A stretch of DNA of 64,000 nucleotides from contig OY756139.1 of the NCBI GenBank assembly GCA_963576785.1, positions 4,216,001 through 4,280,000 of the forward strand. Reading direction: 5' to 3'. The notes beneath the pieces were generated by a model. That model did not search any database. It was not told the origin of the DNA and was given only the letters and a program-made list of their open reading frames with translations. A program made the translations under genes and the position numbers. The stretch is from Chlorophyllum brunneum. Its lineage: Eukaryota; Basidiomycota; Agaricomycetes; Agaricales; Agaricaceae. Of this stretch, positions 23,847-35,617 are shown piece after piece. The stretch's first letter is position 1. Every line of letters begins with the position of its first letter.

Positions 23847-24959
23847 CTCTCTCTCCTCTATCTTTTGTTCATCATCCTCGTTGACTTCTCTGATATGGGC
23901 TTTTTTGGGTGCCCGGCAGTTCTTCGAGATGTGGCCCTGTTTACCGCAATTGTAACACGTTATTTTGGTGTACGTGACTTTCGTCTTCTTCCTGCAGTAT
24001 TTGGCGATATGCCCATAGAGGTTACAATTGTAGCACCTTGGTTTTCCAGTCTGATCGGTGTCTGCCCTTTGTCATCCTATCTCCATGGGTTGTCCTCTTC
24101 CCCCATAGATAACTCCGGTGGTGGTTTTGACATCTCCTCGGGTGATGTCTGTTGCTTCGTAACCTTGTCCTACTGCGAGGATCGTGGTTTTCCATTTACT
24201 ATATGTCGTTGGGACGGAGGTTGTCGGATATCCTACTATGGTTCAGATAATGTCTACTCGGGTGTGACGCTTGAGGAGGAATATCGCGTGTGTGTTGTCT
24301 GTTCCTGCTTGGGCTCTCAATGCCTCGAATTCGATTAAGAAGTCTGCTGTGTTTTTCTTTCCCTGTTTGAACGTCTCTATTTCTCCTTCTGCTATGGCTT
24401 TTCTGTTCCCCAAGGAGAATGTGGCTTCTACTTCTTTTGTGAAGTCCTCCCAAGCCGGTGTTTTCTTATTCTGGATGGCTTGTAGTTGCGTGTTGGTGTA
24501 AGGACCTGCTAGTCCTCCTTTCATTCTTGCCAAAATGGCTACTATTTTCTGTTCCTCTTCATCTATCTTGTTGAACATTAGCCATAAGGATATGGCTCTC
24601 CACCAATCGTCAAATTTGGTCCTATCCCCATTGAAATATCCTGGTTCCGGGGTTAGGTTTTTTGGGATGTTGACTTCATCTGTCATTTCTGGTTCTAACT
24701 CTGGTTCGCTGTGTTTGTTTTCGTAGGTCTCGGCGATATCTATATCGGATGTGTTCTCGGCGACTTCTGTGTCAAATTCTGTTTCAAATAGAGCTGTGTT
24801 TTCGTCTATGCTGTGTTCGGATTTCTGCCGTTTAAGGCCTTCAGGGATTTCTGGTTCTGTTGATCGTTTGGATCCTGTTGCTACGGGTGAACCCTGGATG
24901 TCTGTTGGTCTCGGAGCTCTCTGTCTTCTCGGTGTTCTCGATGAGCTACTGCTGCTCAT
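23823..24959 (-). pseudogene. Gypsy1-B gag
   Basis: ATG 24959. The gag core (PGYFNGDRTKFDDWWRAI, NRKAIAEGEIETFKQGKKN) is followed by two CCHC knuckles, ending at TAG 23823-23825. TGA 24243 and a second TGA before the knuckles interrupt it at the same positions as in Gypsy1-C. Confidence 0.92.
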
Positions 24960-25053
24960 ATACTGTTGTCCTGGTCGGAGGCTATTATTCCAAGCCTAGC
25001 TACGAATAGTGGCACCTCTCTTGCAAGGTGAGTCGAAATGACACTTTACCAAA

Positions 25054-25354
25054 TGTTACGACCTTAGTCTCTGACTCAGGTTGCAAGCCTTTGGATAAAG
25101 GGAAGGAAGTAGAGAAAGGAAGAAGGGATGATACGATTGGTAAAGTGTAAGGAATACATCAAGTATCACTACACTTTATATACTAGTGGTAAAGGCTAAT
25201 AATAAGGGAGTCGAGTAACGGAGTCATAGGAGACGAGTAGAAGGAGTCAGGTAAGAGGCATAGCCTCTAGGGGTGATACAGGAGGTGAAACAAGTATGAG
25301 GGTACACGAGGTAATGGGCGCATGATAGAAATGAACGGCCTACAATTCGTAACA
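25054..25354 (-). repeat. Gypsy1-B 5' LTR (301 bp)
   Basis: Full-length LTR. Its outer edge at 25354 is the exact point where similarity to the Gypsy1-C locus stops and Copia-1 begins. Confidence 0.95.
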
Positions 25355-27740
25355 CCTTCCAGTTGTTCCATGAAGATCTCTTCATCCAGATCACCATATA
25401 AATAGGTGGTTTTTACATCAATGCTTTCAATCTCCCAATCTTTGACTACTGTTAGGCATAGAAGATGAGAAGTTTTGTAGCAGACAACTGGAGAGAAAAG
25501 CTTGTTGTAGTCGAGACCTTTCTTCTGTAAGAAACCTTTCACCACTAGTCAAGCATGGTGACAACTGTCTGACTTAGTGTTGAAGACCCATCTATTTTTA
25601 ACAATGTTAATACCCTTGGTAGGGCAGTCTACTAACTCATACACATTGTGTTTCCTGAGTGCATTGAGCTCTTCAAGGCATGCCTTAAGCCATTTGTTAT
25701 GCTCAGTAGGTGGCAACTTGGCAAGGTCCCGAAATTGGACCAGCTGTGGCAATGGAGAAGTTGCACTGGCCTTAGAAAGGCAGTAATGGATTAACTCCAT
25801 ACCACCTTCACAAATTAATTGGTGAAGCTCTTCCTCACTCAGCTCAAGCATGGGCAAATCAATATCAATATTCTGCTCTTGTGCTGGCAGGGGAGGTTGT
25901 GGCCTGTCAGGCACATACTCATTCTCTCCTGGAATGTGATTACCAAGCCCTGGTAGGATGTTAGGTCAGCTAGGATTCCACTGTCCTCGTCTTGGCTGAC
26001 CGAAGGGCTTATACCTTTCATAGTCCCTAAGGATATCCTTTGGGTGTTGGCAGTTGCCATAGATGTTTCCTTCTCTCTGTGGAACCTGAAGGGTGGTTTG
26101 ATCACAGAGTTTTCTTGGTACTTTGATGTCTGGATGAGGAATAAAGATCCCTTCTGGAATGGGTATGGGAGCCCAGTCATCAGCACATGGATTAGGTGCA
26201 GGTGCAATCTCCTCAACATCATCCTCAACCTTAACTCCTCCTGGAGACTGAGATGGCATAGGTGGAGAGGGAGTTGGAATCAGATTCTTGTAGGATAATC
26301 CTAAAGAAGATCCTCTAGAAGGAGAAGAAGGCAGAGGCAACTGAGTCCACTCTCTGGGACTAGGAGTAGGAGTTCATGGATGAGGAGGTACTAGCAGTGG
26401 TCCAGTACACAGCACACTCAGACTGGATAGTCTTGGAACAAATCCATCTTTAGAAGGGGGAGGATTTAATCTCTCATTCAAATTGCTTTCTGTAGGTGGC
26501 AATATACCTTGTCGTTTGGACTGTGATGGACATCTGGGAAAATAGAGTTCATCAAAGACAGCATGGGGGGAGATGAAAATAGAATTGTTCCACTGATGGT
26601 GCATAAACTTGAAGTTGCTGCCATCACCTGTGTAACTAATGAAGATCATCAATTCTGATTTGGGCCCAAGTTTGTCTTGCCGCACCTCATCAGGAAGGTA
26701 TATGTAGGTCCCACAACTGAACACTCAGAGATGAGAAACATTAGGTTTCCTTCCAAACCATGTCTCATAGAGGGTGACCCATTTCAGGCACTTCATAGGT
26801 GTCCTACTATAGACATGAGCAGCCATATCAAATGCAAACTCCCAGTAGCTAGCCAGAAGGCATGCTTCAAGTCACATAGATTGCACCTTTTCTAGAAGTG
26901 TTTGATTAAGACATTTGGCATGCCCATTCTGTTGATGAATGTGTGGCACACTTGTTTTGTGAAGAATTCCTTTCTCAGCAATGTAGTCCTTGAGTTCCTG
27001 AGACATATATTCTCCTCCATTATCAGAGCACACCCACTTGATGTGTTTGCCTGTTTGGTTTGTCACCAATTCAGCATATGTCTTGAAGGCATATATAGTG
27101 TCTGATTTATTGTGCAAAAAGGAAATGTGTACAGAGGAAGAGTAGTCATCAAGGAATGTCATAACCCATTTGAACTTGTGATAAGAAACAATGGGGAGTT
27201 CCTGAAGATCCAAATGGATCAATTCAAGGATCTTGGATGTACAAGATATATTCTCATGGTAGGCCTTGTTCAGCAGCTTTCCAAGCATGCAACCAGGGAA
27301 AACCTTCTGTTCCTTCAGTGGAAGTACCGGAACAGATTCTGTGTGTTTTGGCACATAACCCAGAGCCTGGTTGGATGGGTGTGTGAATCTTCAATGCCAG
27401 ATATCATAGGATGTGGTATTTTTATTGATTGAAGCCAAAGAGAATCAAAGATCTCCATCATGCAAGATGTACATGTCCACAAAGTAAACTTAGTTCAAAA
27501 AAGCACCCTGGCAACATCATCCACTCAGGAATGGCTTACCACAAACATCACAAATGATGGTCTTTCCGTTTGATGTTTCTGTGATCGGACCGGTTTTATC
27601 CATGATGGATCTGGTTGAGAGAAGTCTCATATCTAACTTTGGTATGTGATATACTGGGTGAAGGTGCAGGGTCTGCCACTGAACTTTGCTGGACTCAAGT
27701 TTTACTTCTGTCTCTAAATAGACAGTGCCATAAGATCTTT
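25355..27740 (-). mobile_element. Copia-1: Ty1/Copia fragment, reverse
   Basis: Reading down the reverse strand from 27740: a pre-integrase Cys motif (ICDVCGKPFLS), an LGKLLN-type pre-integrase segment, and integrase with HLDLQELPIVSYHKFKWVM, VCSDNGGEY and HIHQQNGHAKCLN. Then come a Pro-rich linker and an RT start (WVFNTKSD, FLQKKGLDYNKLFSPVV, VKTTYLYGDLDEEIFMEQ). It is cut before the RT catalytic YxDD motif by the Gypsy1-B LTR at 25354 and at the 5' side by L1-e. The integrase is about half identical by eye to that of Copia-2 but clearly another family. Several stops. Copia elements have integrase before RT, which is the order here. Confidence 0.88.
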
Positions 27741-29466
27741 TTTTATTTTTATTTTATTTTTATTTCAACAATTTATATAGCGGTGCTCGAATGCAGTCTG
27801 CGTGTACATACATACAAAGATAGAATGTACAGAATGTTCAGAGAAGGGCAGGTAAACTACAAGTAAACTAACCCCACAAGACTCGACGACATCTAGCGCG
27901 TACACTAGAGAGATGTTTGGTACCTGCGACATTCAGCGAAGAGAGAGGAGAGAGGGAATTGGAAAAAGAGAGAGTGAGAGAGAGAGATTGATAAAAAAGA
28001 AACTATCTACTCGCAATCACAAGGGGGAACATCAAACGGTACATAGTGTGTGGGCGGGTATATACCCAGGCACCACGGGAGAAATGGAAGTTGAACGAAA
28101 ACTATATAAAAGGTAGACGAGCGAGGAAAGGGGAGATAGAGAAATGAATTGGAAATCCATAACCGGGAAAGCAAAAGAAGAGAGATAAAAGAAAAGGACC
28201 CTACACAGGCGCAGACCCAAACCTTCTTCGGACTTGATGACGATGTAATGGTGGGATTGAACTGGCACGGATACGAGGACGATCAGGTTCCGGGGGGAAG
28301 CTGAACGTGGAGGGGTTACGATGCAAGAAGTTGACGAATGTCTTGATCGTGTCGATGCCGAAGTGATGATCGAAGTTGTTACAATGATACAGGATGTGTG
28401 ACCGCGTTTGCACCATTTGACTGTTGCAGTGGTGGCATGAAAGGTCCTCGTTAGGAAAGAATCTAAGTCGATACTCTCCAATCGGGGCGTGGCATAGTAT
28501 AGCATGACAAGCTCTTGCGAAGAGCTGGGGCTGGTATCCGCATTCTCGTATCCATGGACCAGACTTGATGTGTGACGGTAAGGCAGAGGCTCCATTCGCT
28601 CGCACCGGGAGGTGGAGGAAGGAGCTACCACTGTAGGTTTTGAACCCAAACATGGCCTGCCATGTGTGAATGGCATGTTCGGCGGACTTCTTGTGTAGGT
28701 AGTCGATCAAGTTTGGTACTCGGTGGTTTCTACCCCGGTTAGGCCAGGCGACCGTTTGAATCCAGTCATGAGTGGCTCTTTGTATCCCATACTTGTATTT
28801 CGACGGTGTGTGGTAAAAGGAAAGGCAGTGTCGGCCTGATTTATTGAACCAAGCCAGGAGCGCCTTCGATGTGATAATGGACTGTCGTTGGCAGGAGTGC
28901 GGCGAACAGTCGAGTAGGAGCTGGGAAGCTTCGATGGAGTCGGTGAACACATGGATGTGCTCAACCTGGTCATATTCGTCGGTGGCGAGTACTTTGGTGA
29001 TACCTAGGTACTGCGCTACTAGTTTGGTGTCCGTCGACATGGTTCCTCCGAGCCTCTTCATGATAGAGCTCCCACCGTCAAGATGTCGAATGGTGGCTGC
29101 CGCTGTGAACTGGCAGGCAAGTGGGTTAGGATTGGGGTGGACCGAGCCGTCCGTACCGATCGTGATGGATTTTGCGTCCGTCGTTGCATTCGTCATTACA
29201 TCGTCCCAAAGTGTCTTTGAGAGGTGAGGGTTGTCCCAGTTGAATCCTATAAAATTTACATTAGTAGAGAAACAGTCAAGTAGCCTACGTCCGGGCCAGA
29301 GAGATTTAGAAACGGAATCGAAATGTTCTATATACTGAGTCTCAGGAGTGGGGCGCAAAAAGTCCATCACAGCTCCTAACGTCTTCTTCTTCTGAACCTC
29401 TGTGAAGTTCTTGATGTGAAGTCGGTGAGGGGAAGAGTGGAATTCCTTCATCAATCTTGCCAATGC
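27741..29466 (-). mobile_element. L1-e: 5'-truncated LINE, reverse
   Basis: The tail is T-rich but interrupted (T runs broken by A at 27739-27772), followed by the standard TATATAAATTGTTGA end, 3' UTR, and the ORF2 C-terminal part from MARLMKEF onward. A 420-codon stretch (29463-28201) is open and includes RNase H with TDGSVHPNP and HVFTDS, and the Cys/His motif. It is the best preserved RNase H/C-terminal region of the family. The 5' end abuts Gypsy2 gag at 29466 without a recognisable target duplication. Confidence 0.9.
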
Positions 29467-30624
29467 GTTCCTGCTTGGGTTTTCAATGCTTCGAACTCTA
29501 TTAAGAAGTCCACAGTGTTCCTCTTTCCCTGTTTGAACAACTCAATTTCCCCTTCTGCTATTGCTTTCCTATTCCCCAAGGAGAAGGTGGCTACTATCTC
29601 CTTTGCAAAGACATTGAATGCTGGTGTTTTCTTGTCCTGAATTGTCTGTAACTTGGCATTGGTGTAAGGACCTGCTAATCCTCCTTTCATTTGTGCCAAT
29701 ACTCCGATTATCTTTTGTTCATTATCATCGATCTTGTTAAAGAGTGTCCATAAGGACATTGCTCTCCACCAATCATCAAACTTGGTTCTATTTTCATTGA
29801 AGTATCCTGGTTCCGGGGCTAGGTTCTTTGGGAAGTTGATTTCATTGGCCATTTCTGATTCTGTCTCTGGTTCACTGTGCTCGTTCTCATGGGCTTTGGC
29901 AACTTCTATGTCAGATGTTTTGGATTCTTGGTTTTCATAGGTCTCGGCAATTTCTATATTGGATGTGGCTTTGGTGATTTCTGTGTTGAATGGAGTCTTG
30001 GCAACTTCTATGTCGGATGTAGTCTCAGCAATGTCTGTGTTGAATAGGGTCTTGAAAAGAGCTGTGTCTTCATTTACACTGTGTTTGGATTTCTGCTGCT
30101 TAAGGCCTTCAGGGATTTCTGGTTCTGTTTGTCATTTGGATCCAGTGGTTACTGGTGATCCCTGGATGTCTGTTGGTCTCGGAGCTCTTGGTCTTCTCAG
30201 TGTTCTCGATGAGCTACTGCTGCTTATATACTGTCATCCTGGTTGGAGGCTATTATTCCAAGCCTAGCTATAAATAGTGGCACCTCTTTTGCAAGGTGAG
30301 TCGAATGACACTCTACCAAATGTTACGACCTTAGTCTAGGACTCAGGTTGCAAGTCCTTGGATGAAGACAAGGAAGTAGAGAGAAGAGAAAGGAATGATA
30401 TGATTGGTAAAGTATAAGGAATACATCAGGTATTACTACACTTTATATACTAGTGGTGGTAGCTAAGAATAAGGGAGCAGGGTAAAGGAGTCATAGGAGA
30501 CAAGTGGAATGAGTCAGTAGGAGTATAGCCATAAGGGATGAAACAAGAGATGAATGGATACACAAGAATAATGAGTACAATGGGTACATGATAGGAATGT
30601 AGTGTCTATCTATAGTTCATAACA
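29467..30624 (-). mobile_element. Gypsy2 fragment: 5' LTR and gag start, reverse
   Basis: From 30624 down: a 304-bp LTR, leader with the same TTTGGTAGAGTGTCA-type primer site (one change), then gag. The gag core PGYFNENRTKFDDWWRAM and the region to EALKTQAGT are open from 29852. The codon at the usual gag start is ATA, not ATG, as in the other Gypsy2 copy. Truncated at 29467 by L1-e; the rest of the element is absent. Confidence 0.87.
30321..30624 (-). repeat. Gypsy2 LTR (fragment copy)
   Basis: TGTTACGACC to TTCATAACA on the + strand. About 304 bp, the same length as the 3' LTR at 50925-51228. The outer flank is TGTAC in LINE L1-f. Confidence 0.88.
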
Positions 30625-32690
30625 TGTACATACATACAAAGGCAGAATGTACAGAATGTTTGGAGCAGGGAGAGTAAACTACAAGTACACTAACCCCACA
30701 AGACTCAGTGCCATCTAGCGTGTACACTAGAAAGATGTTTGATGCCAATGCTGAACAGCAAATAGAAGAGATAGACAAGGGGAAAATGGAAAGAAGAGAG
30801 TGAGAAAGAGAGATTGATAGAAAAAGAAACTATCAACTCACAAACACAAGGGGGAACAGTGAACAGTACTAGTGTGTGGAAGGGCATGGCCCGCACCATG
30901 GGAAAGATGAATTTTGAATGAAAACTACATAAAATAGTAGACAAGTGGGGACTGGGGAGAGAGAGAAATGAAATTGAAATTCATAACCAGGAGAGCACAA
31001 GAAAAATGAGAAGAAAGAAAGGACTCATGTGGGCACAGACCCAAACCTCTGAAGGACTTGACAATGATGCAATGGGAGTATTGAACCAGCATGGATATAA
31101 GGGCAATCAGGTTCTGGAGGGAAGCTGAATGTGGAGAGATTGTGATATAAGAAGTTGACCAACTTTTTGATGGTGTTCATGCCAAAATGGTGATCAAAGT
31201 GTTGGCACTGGTATAGGATGTGTGACCTGGTTTGGACCAATTGGTTGCCACAGTGATGGCATGATAAATCCTCATTAGGGAAGAACCTAAGTTAGTACTC
31301 TCCAATCAGGGCATGGCATAAAATGGTGCGACAAGCTTGTGCAAAGAGCTGGGGCTAGTATTTGTATTCTTGTATCCATGGGCCAGAGTTGATGTGCAAT
31401 GGTAAGGTGGAGGCCCCATTTGCTCGCACTGGGAGGTGGAGGAAGGAGCTACTGCTGTATTTCTTGAACCCAAACATGGCCTGCCATGTGCGAATGCTGT
31501 GTTCAGCAGACTTTTTACGTAGGAAGTTGAGGGAGTTGGGGACTTGGTGGTTTTGACTTTAGTTAGGCCAGGTGACCATTTGGATCCAGTCATGGGTGGC
31601 TCATTGAATCCTATATTTACACTTATACGGAGTGTGGTAGAAGGAGAGGTGGTATTGGTTGGACTTGTTGAACCAAGTCAGAAGCACCTTCGAGGTGAGG
31701 ATGGACTGTCGCTGACAGGAGTGTGTTGAACAGTCGAGTAGAAGCTTGGAGGCTGTAAGGGAGTCAGTGAACATGTGGATGTGCTCAACCTCTTTGTAGT
31801 CAACTATGGCAAGAACCTTAGTGATACCTAGGTGCTGTGTGACGAGTTTGGTGTTGGTGGAAGTGGTTCCTCCCAGCCTTTTCATGACAGAGCTTCCTCT
31901 GTCTAGATATCTAATGGTAGCTGCAGCTGTATACTGGCTGGTGAGCAGGTTGGGGTTAGAGTGGACTGAGCCATCCGTGCCTATGATAATGGACTTGGGA
32001 TCCATCATTGCGTTTGTCATTACATCATCCCAAAGAGCCTTTGAGAGGTGGGGGTCATCCCAGTTGAATCCTATAAAAGATACATTAGCAGAGAATCGGT
32101 CAAGTAACCTACGTCCAGGCCAGAGAGTCTTAGAAACAGAGTTGAAAGATTCTACATAATGAGTCTCAGGGGTGGGGCATGAAACATCCATCACAGCTCC
32201 AAGCATCTTCTTCTTCTGAATCTCTATGAAATTCTTGATGTGAAGTCAGTGAAAGGAAGAATGATACTCTTTCATCAATCTTGCCAGTGTGTGTTCATCA
32301 TCCAAAGTGTGAATCCTCAACATTTGTCATTCAGCTAACTTGTGGAGATGTAGTTTAATGGGCATGAGCCCTGCAAGGGACTCAATGCTGCCAGTGGGAG
32401 AGGTGCGGAACACCCCAGTGATCCAAAGGGCAGCTTGTCATTGCATTTTGTTGAGAATTTCACAAGTTCCTTTCATGTGGGACCTATTGTGAAACCATAG
32501 TCAGTAACTGTATGTTGCCACCGGGACAACACACGATCAGTATAAAAGTCTCTTGTTGTGGGGGGATAAGCTGCATACAGAGTTGCCTAACATCTTCATC
32601 ACCTTGATAGACAATATGACTTTGGCAGAGTAGTAGCAGATATGTTCTTTGAATGATAATGTCCTGTTGAAGTAGAAACTGAGACACCTT
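30625..32690 (-). mobile_element. L1-f: LINE fragment, reverse
   Basis: Runs from inside the 3' UTR (its A tail and last bases removed at the Gypsy2 LTR) up through the Cys/His motif, RNase H (TDGSVHSNPN, HMFTDS) and into RT. It stops at 32690, where an oppositely oriented LINE begins. TGA at 32327-32329 matches TGA 4439 of L1-a. Strongly decayed, with many CpG to TpG or CpA changes. Confidence 0.88.
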
Positions 32691-34085
32691 TCGGAAAACC
32701 ACAAGGAAAACAAAAAGGGCCTATTTTGACAAGAAGATACAAGAAATCTCGGTCAATAATCGATGCCCATGGGATCTCATGCCATGGGTAAAAGGACATG
32801 CTCTCCTGGCTACTGAAGCCATTTGCCACAATGGTCAACCTTGTCTTACCATGGACAATTTATGGACGGCCCTTGACCAACACTATAACTCGGTCCAAGA
32901 CAGACCAGTTAATGTGGCGATCCTAGAAGAACTTCCACTGCCTACAGGTATGGAGAATAGGACTTGGGTTGATTTCTCTCTCCTAGAAATGAGAGAATCA
33001 CTCAAGGATACCTTGAATTTGTCTGCCCCCGGCCCCAACCATTTATCCTGGTCACACCTCAAACAGATTGTCGCTGTTGATACTTGCACCGATCTCTTTC
33101 TCCAAATCAGCTGCACATGCCTGTCCCTTGGACACTGGCCCTCACACTTCAAAAAATTAGTGTCGGTAATCATTCCCAAACCCAACAAACCTGACTATTC
33201 CACACCAAAGGCTTTCAGACCCATTGTCCTTCTCAATACATTTGGCAAACTAATAGAGAAAATACTGGCCAAATGACTCCAATTCAAGGCAGTGAAATTT
33301 AAAGTTCTCCACCCTCACCAACTGGGAGCCATCCGACAACAATCCACTGAGGATGCCAGGCTTTTCCTAACACACATCATCCAGGGAGCTTGGACAAAGA
33401 AAAAGAAAACATTGGTGCTCACATTTGATGTCGCCCAATTCTTCCCCTCCTTCAACCATGACCGCCTTACCGACATCCTCACTTGACAAGGATTCTCTCC
33501 TCAAATCACGGGGTTCTTCAATAATTATCTCAAAGAACGCCGCACTACCTACCTGTGGAACAACGAAAGTTCCCCTGAATTTGACGTGGCAGTGGGAGTA
33601 TGTCAAGGCTTGGCACTTAGCCCTATTCTATCCGCCCTTTATCTCGCCCCCCTCCTTCAAATATTCAACATACATATGGAGGAACACTGCAACAAATGGG
33701 ACTTTGACATCTTATCATTTGTGGATGACAGTACCCTTGTTGCTCAATCCCCATCCCTCGAAAGAAACATTGAAATTCTCCAACACATGTACTGCAAAAT
33801 GGAGCAGCTCATGAATGAATTTGGCTTAGTGATCGAACACAGCAAGTCCAAAGTCTTTCACTTCACACGTGCAAGACAGGACTCCAATCCCTCCATCGAT
33901 TTGGGATCCCCTCCATTGACTGGTTGTACCCCCCTCAAGCCAAAAACCCACTGGTGTTACCTCAGTTTCTACTTCGACAGGACATTAACCTTCAAGGAAC
34001 ATGTCCATTACTATTCCGCCAAGGCAATATCCTCGATCAAGGCAATGAAAATGCTAGGAAACTCCGTATGTGGTCTGTCCCCTAG
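32691..34085 (+). mobile_element. L1-g part 1: forward LINE interrupted by Gypsy1-C
   Basis: Begins abruptly at TTTCGGAAAACCAC in the endonuclease-RT linker and runs through RT (PKPNKPDYSTPKAFRPIVLL, LSFVDDSTLVAQ) to GLSPS, where the Gypsy1-C LTR starts. Stops at 33273-33275 and 33484-33486 break ORF2. The continuation at 40432 resumes at SNKRLLYHSC, so 32691-34085 and 40432-42440 are one LINE copy. Confidence 0.9.
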
Positions 34086-34386
34086 TGTTACGAATTGTAG
34101 GCCGTTCATTTCTATCATGCGCCCATTACCTCGTGTACCCTCATACTTGTTTCACCTCCTGTATCACCCCTAGAGGCTATGCCTCTTACCTGACTCCTTC
34201 TACTCGTCTCCTATGACTCCGTTACTCAACTCCCTTATTATTAGCCTTTACCACTAGTATATAAAGTGTAGTGATACTTGATGTATTCCTTACACTTTAC
34301 CAATCGTATCATCCCTTCTTCCTTTCTCTACTTCCTTCCCTTTATCCAAAGGCTTGCAACCTGAGTCAGAGACTAAGGTCGTAACA
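34086..34386 (+). repeat. Gypsy1-C 5' LTR (301 bp)
   Basis: TGTTAC to GTAACA, preceded by target duplication CCTAG. Confidence 0.97.
34258..34303 (+). promoter_or_regulatory. LTR promoter: TATA box and predicted RNA 5' end
   Basis: TATATAAA at 34258-34265. With the usual spacing of about 30 bp, transcription would begin near 34290, at or just before ACACTTTACCAA (34292-34303). That places this 12-mer at the very 5' end of the genomic RNA. The start site is inferred, not shown. Confidence 0.6.
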
Positions 34387-34387
34387 T

Positions 34388-34399
34388 TTGGTAAAGTGT
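34388..34399 (+). other. Primer-binding site, complementary to the element's own RNA 5' end
   Basis: TTGGTAAAGTGT is the exact reverse complement of ACACTTTACCAA at 34292-34303 and lies two bases into the internal region, where the minus-strand primer anneals. In Tf1/sushi-type chromoviruses the RNA 5' end folds back on such a site and is cut to make the primer. A tRNA primer cannot be excluded, since tRNA sequences were not available to compare. Confidence 0.65.
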
Positions 34400-34480
34400 C
34401 ATTTCGACTCACCTTGCAAGAGAGGTGCCACTATTCGTAGCTAGGCTTGGAATAATAGCCTCCGACCAGGACAACAGTAT

Positions 34481-35617
34481 ATGAGCAGCAGTAGCTCATC
34501 GAGAACACCGAGAAGACAGAGAGCTCCGAGACCAACAGACATCCAGGGTTCACCCGTAGCAACAGGATCCAAACGATCAACAGAACCAGAAATCCCTGAA
34601 GGCCTTAAACGGCAGAAATCCGAACACAGCATAGACGAAAACACAGCTCTATTTGAAACAGAATTTGACACAGAAGTCGCCGAGAACACATCCGATATAG
34701 ATATCGCCGAGACCTACGAAAACAAACACAGCGAACCAGAGTTAGAACCAGAAATGACAGATGAAGTCAACATCCCAAAAAACCTAACCCCGGAACCAGG
34801 ATATTTCAATGGGGATAGGACCAAATTTGACGATTGGTGGAGAGCCATATCCTTATGGCTAATGTTCAACAAGATAGATGAAGAGGAACAGAAAATAGTA
34901 GCCATTTTGGCAAGAATGAAAGGAGGACTAGCAGGTCCTTACACCAACACGCAACTACAAGCCATCCAGAATAAGAAAACACCGGCTTGGGAGGACTTCA
35001 CAAAAGAAGTAGAAGCCACATTCTCCTTGGGGAACAGAAAAGCCATAGCAGAAGGAGAAATAGAGACGTTCAAACAGGGAAAGAAAAACACAGCAGACTT
35101 CTTAATCGAATTCGAGGCATTGAGAGCCCAAGCAGGAACAGACAACACACACGCGATATTCCTCCTCAAGCGTCACACCCGAGTAGACATTATCTGAACC
35201 ATAGTAGGATATCCGACAACCTCCGTCCCAACGACATATAGTAAATGGAAAACCACGATCCTCGCAGTAGGACAAGGTTACGAAGCAACAGACATCACCC
35301 GAGGAGATGTCAAAACCACCACCGGAGTTATCTATGGGGGAAGAGGACAACCCATGGAGATAGGATGACAAAGGGCAGACACCGATCAGACTGGAAAACC
35401 AAGGTGCTACAATTGTAACCTCTATGGGCATATCGCCAAATACTGCAGGAAGAAGACGAAAGTCACGTACACCAAAATAACGTGTTACAATTGCGGTAAA
35501 CAGGGCCACATCTCGAAGAACTGCCGGGCACCCAAAAAAGCCCATATCAGAGAAGTCAACGAGGATGATGAACAAAAGATAGAGGAGAGAGAGGATTTTG
35601 TCAAAGGCTCCGAGTAG
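34481..35617 (+). pseudogene. Gypsy1-C gag (capsid and two zinc knuckles), two stops
   Basis: ATG 34481 to TAG 35615-35617, broken by TGA 35195-35197 and TGA 35366-35368. Ser/Arg-rich and acidic N-terminus, then a retrotransposon capsid-like core (PGYFNGDRTKFDDWWRAI; LARMKGGLAGPYTNTQLQ; LGNRKAIAEGEIETFKQG). Two CCHC knuckles follow, CYNCNLYGHIAKYC and CYNCGKQGHISKNC. Gag packages the RNA into particles. TGA 35195 corresponds to CAA in Gypsy2, consistent with an ancestral CGA. The pol frame overlaps the gag end in -1 phase from 35572. Confidence 0.93.

Larger units (their letters stand above)
19009..25354 (-). mobile_element. Gypsy1-B: chromovirus, reverse, near-identical to Gypsy1-C
   Basis: The full set of gag, pol, ORF3 and two LTRs on the reverse strand. 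It shares every large feature with Gypsy1-C: the two gag TGA stops, the pol TGA just after NNHVI, and the 10-bp gap in the 3' LTR. The flank beside the 3' LTR is CTAGG, the complement of the Gypsy1-C target duplication, and continues as the same LINE sequence. The flank beside the 5' LTR (CCTTC, in Copia-1) is unrelated. It is therefore a copy of the Gypsy1-C insertion, not an independent insertion. Confidence 0.95.

Noticed and set aside
30625..34085. Twin-priming inversion to explain L1-f and L1-g
   Set aside because: Both parts cover the same RT to 3' UTR region, whereas twin priming gives non-overlapping halves of one LINE.
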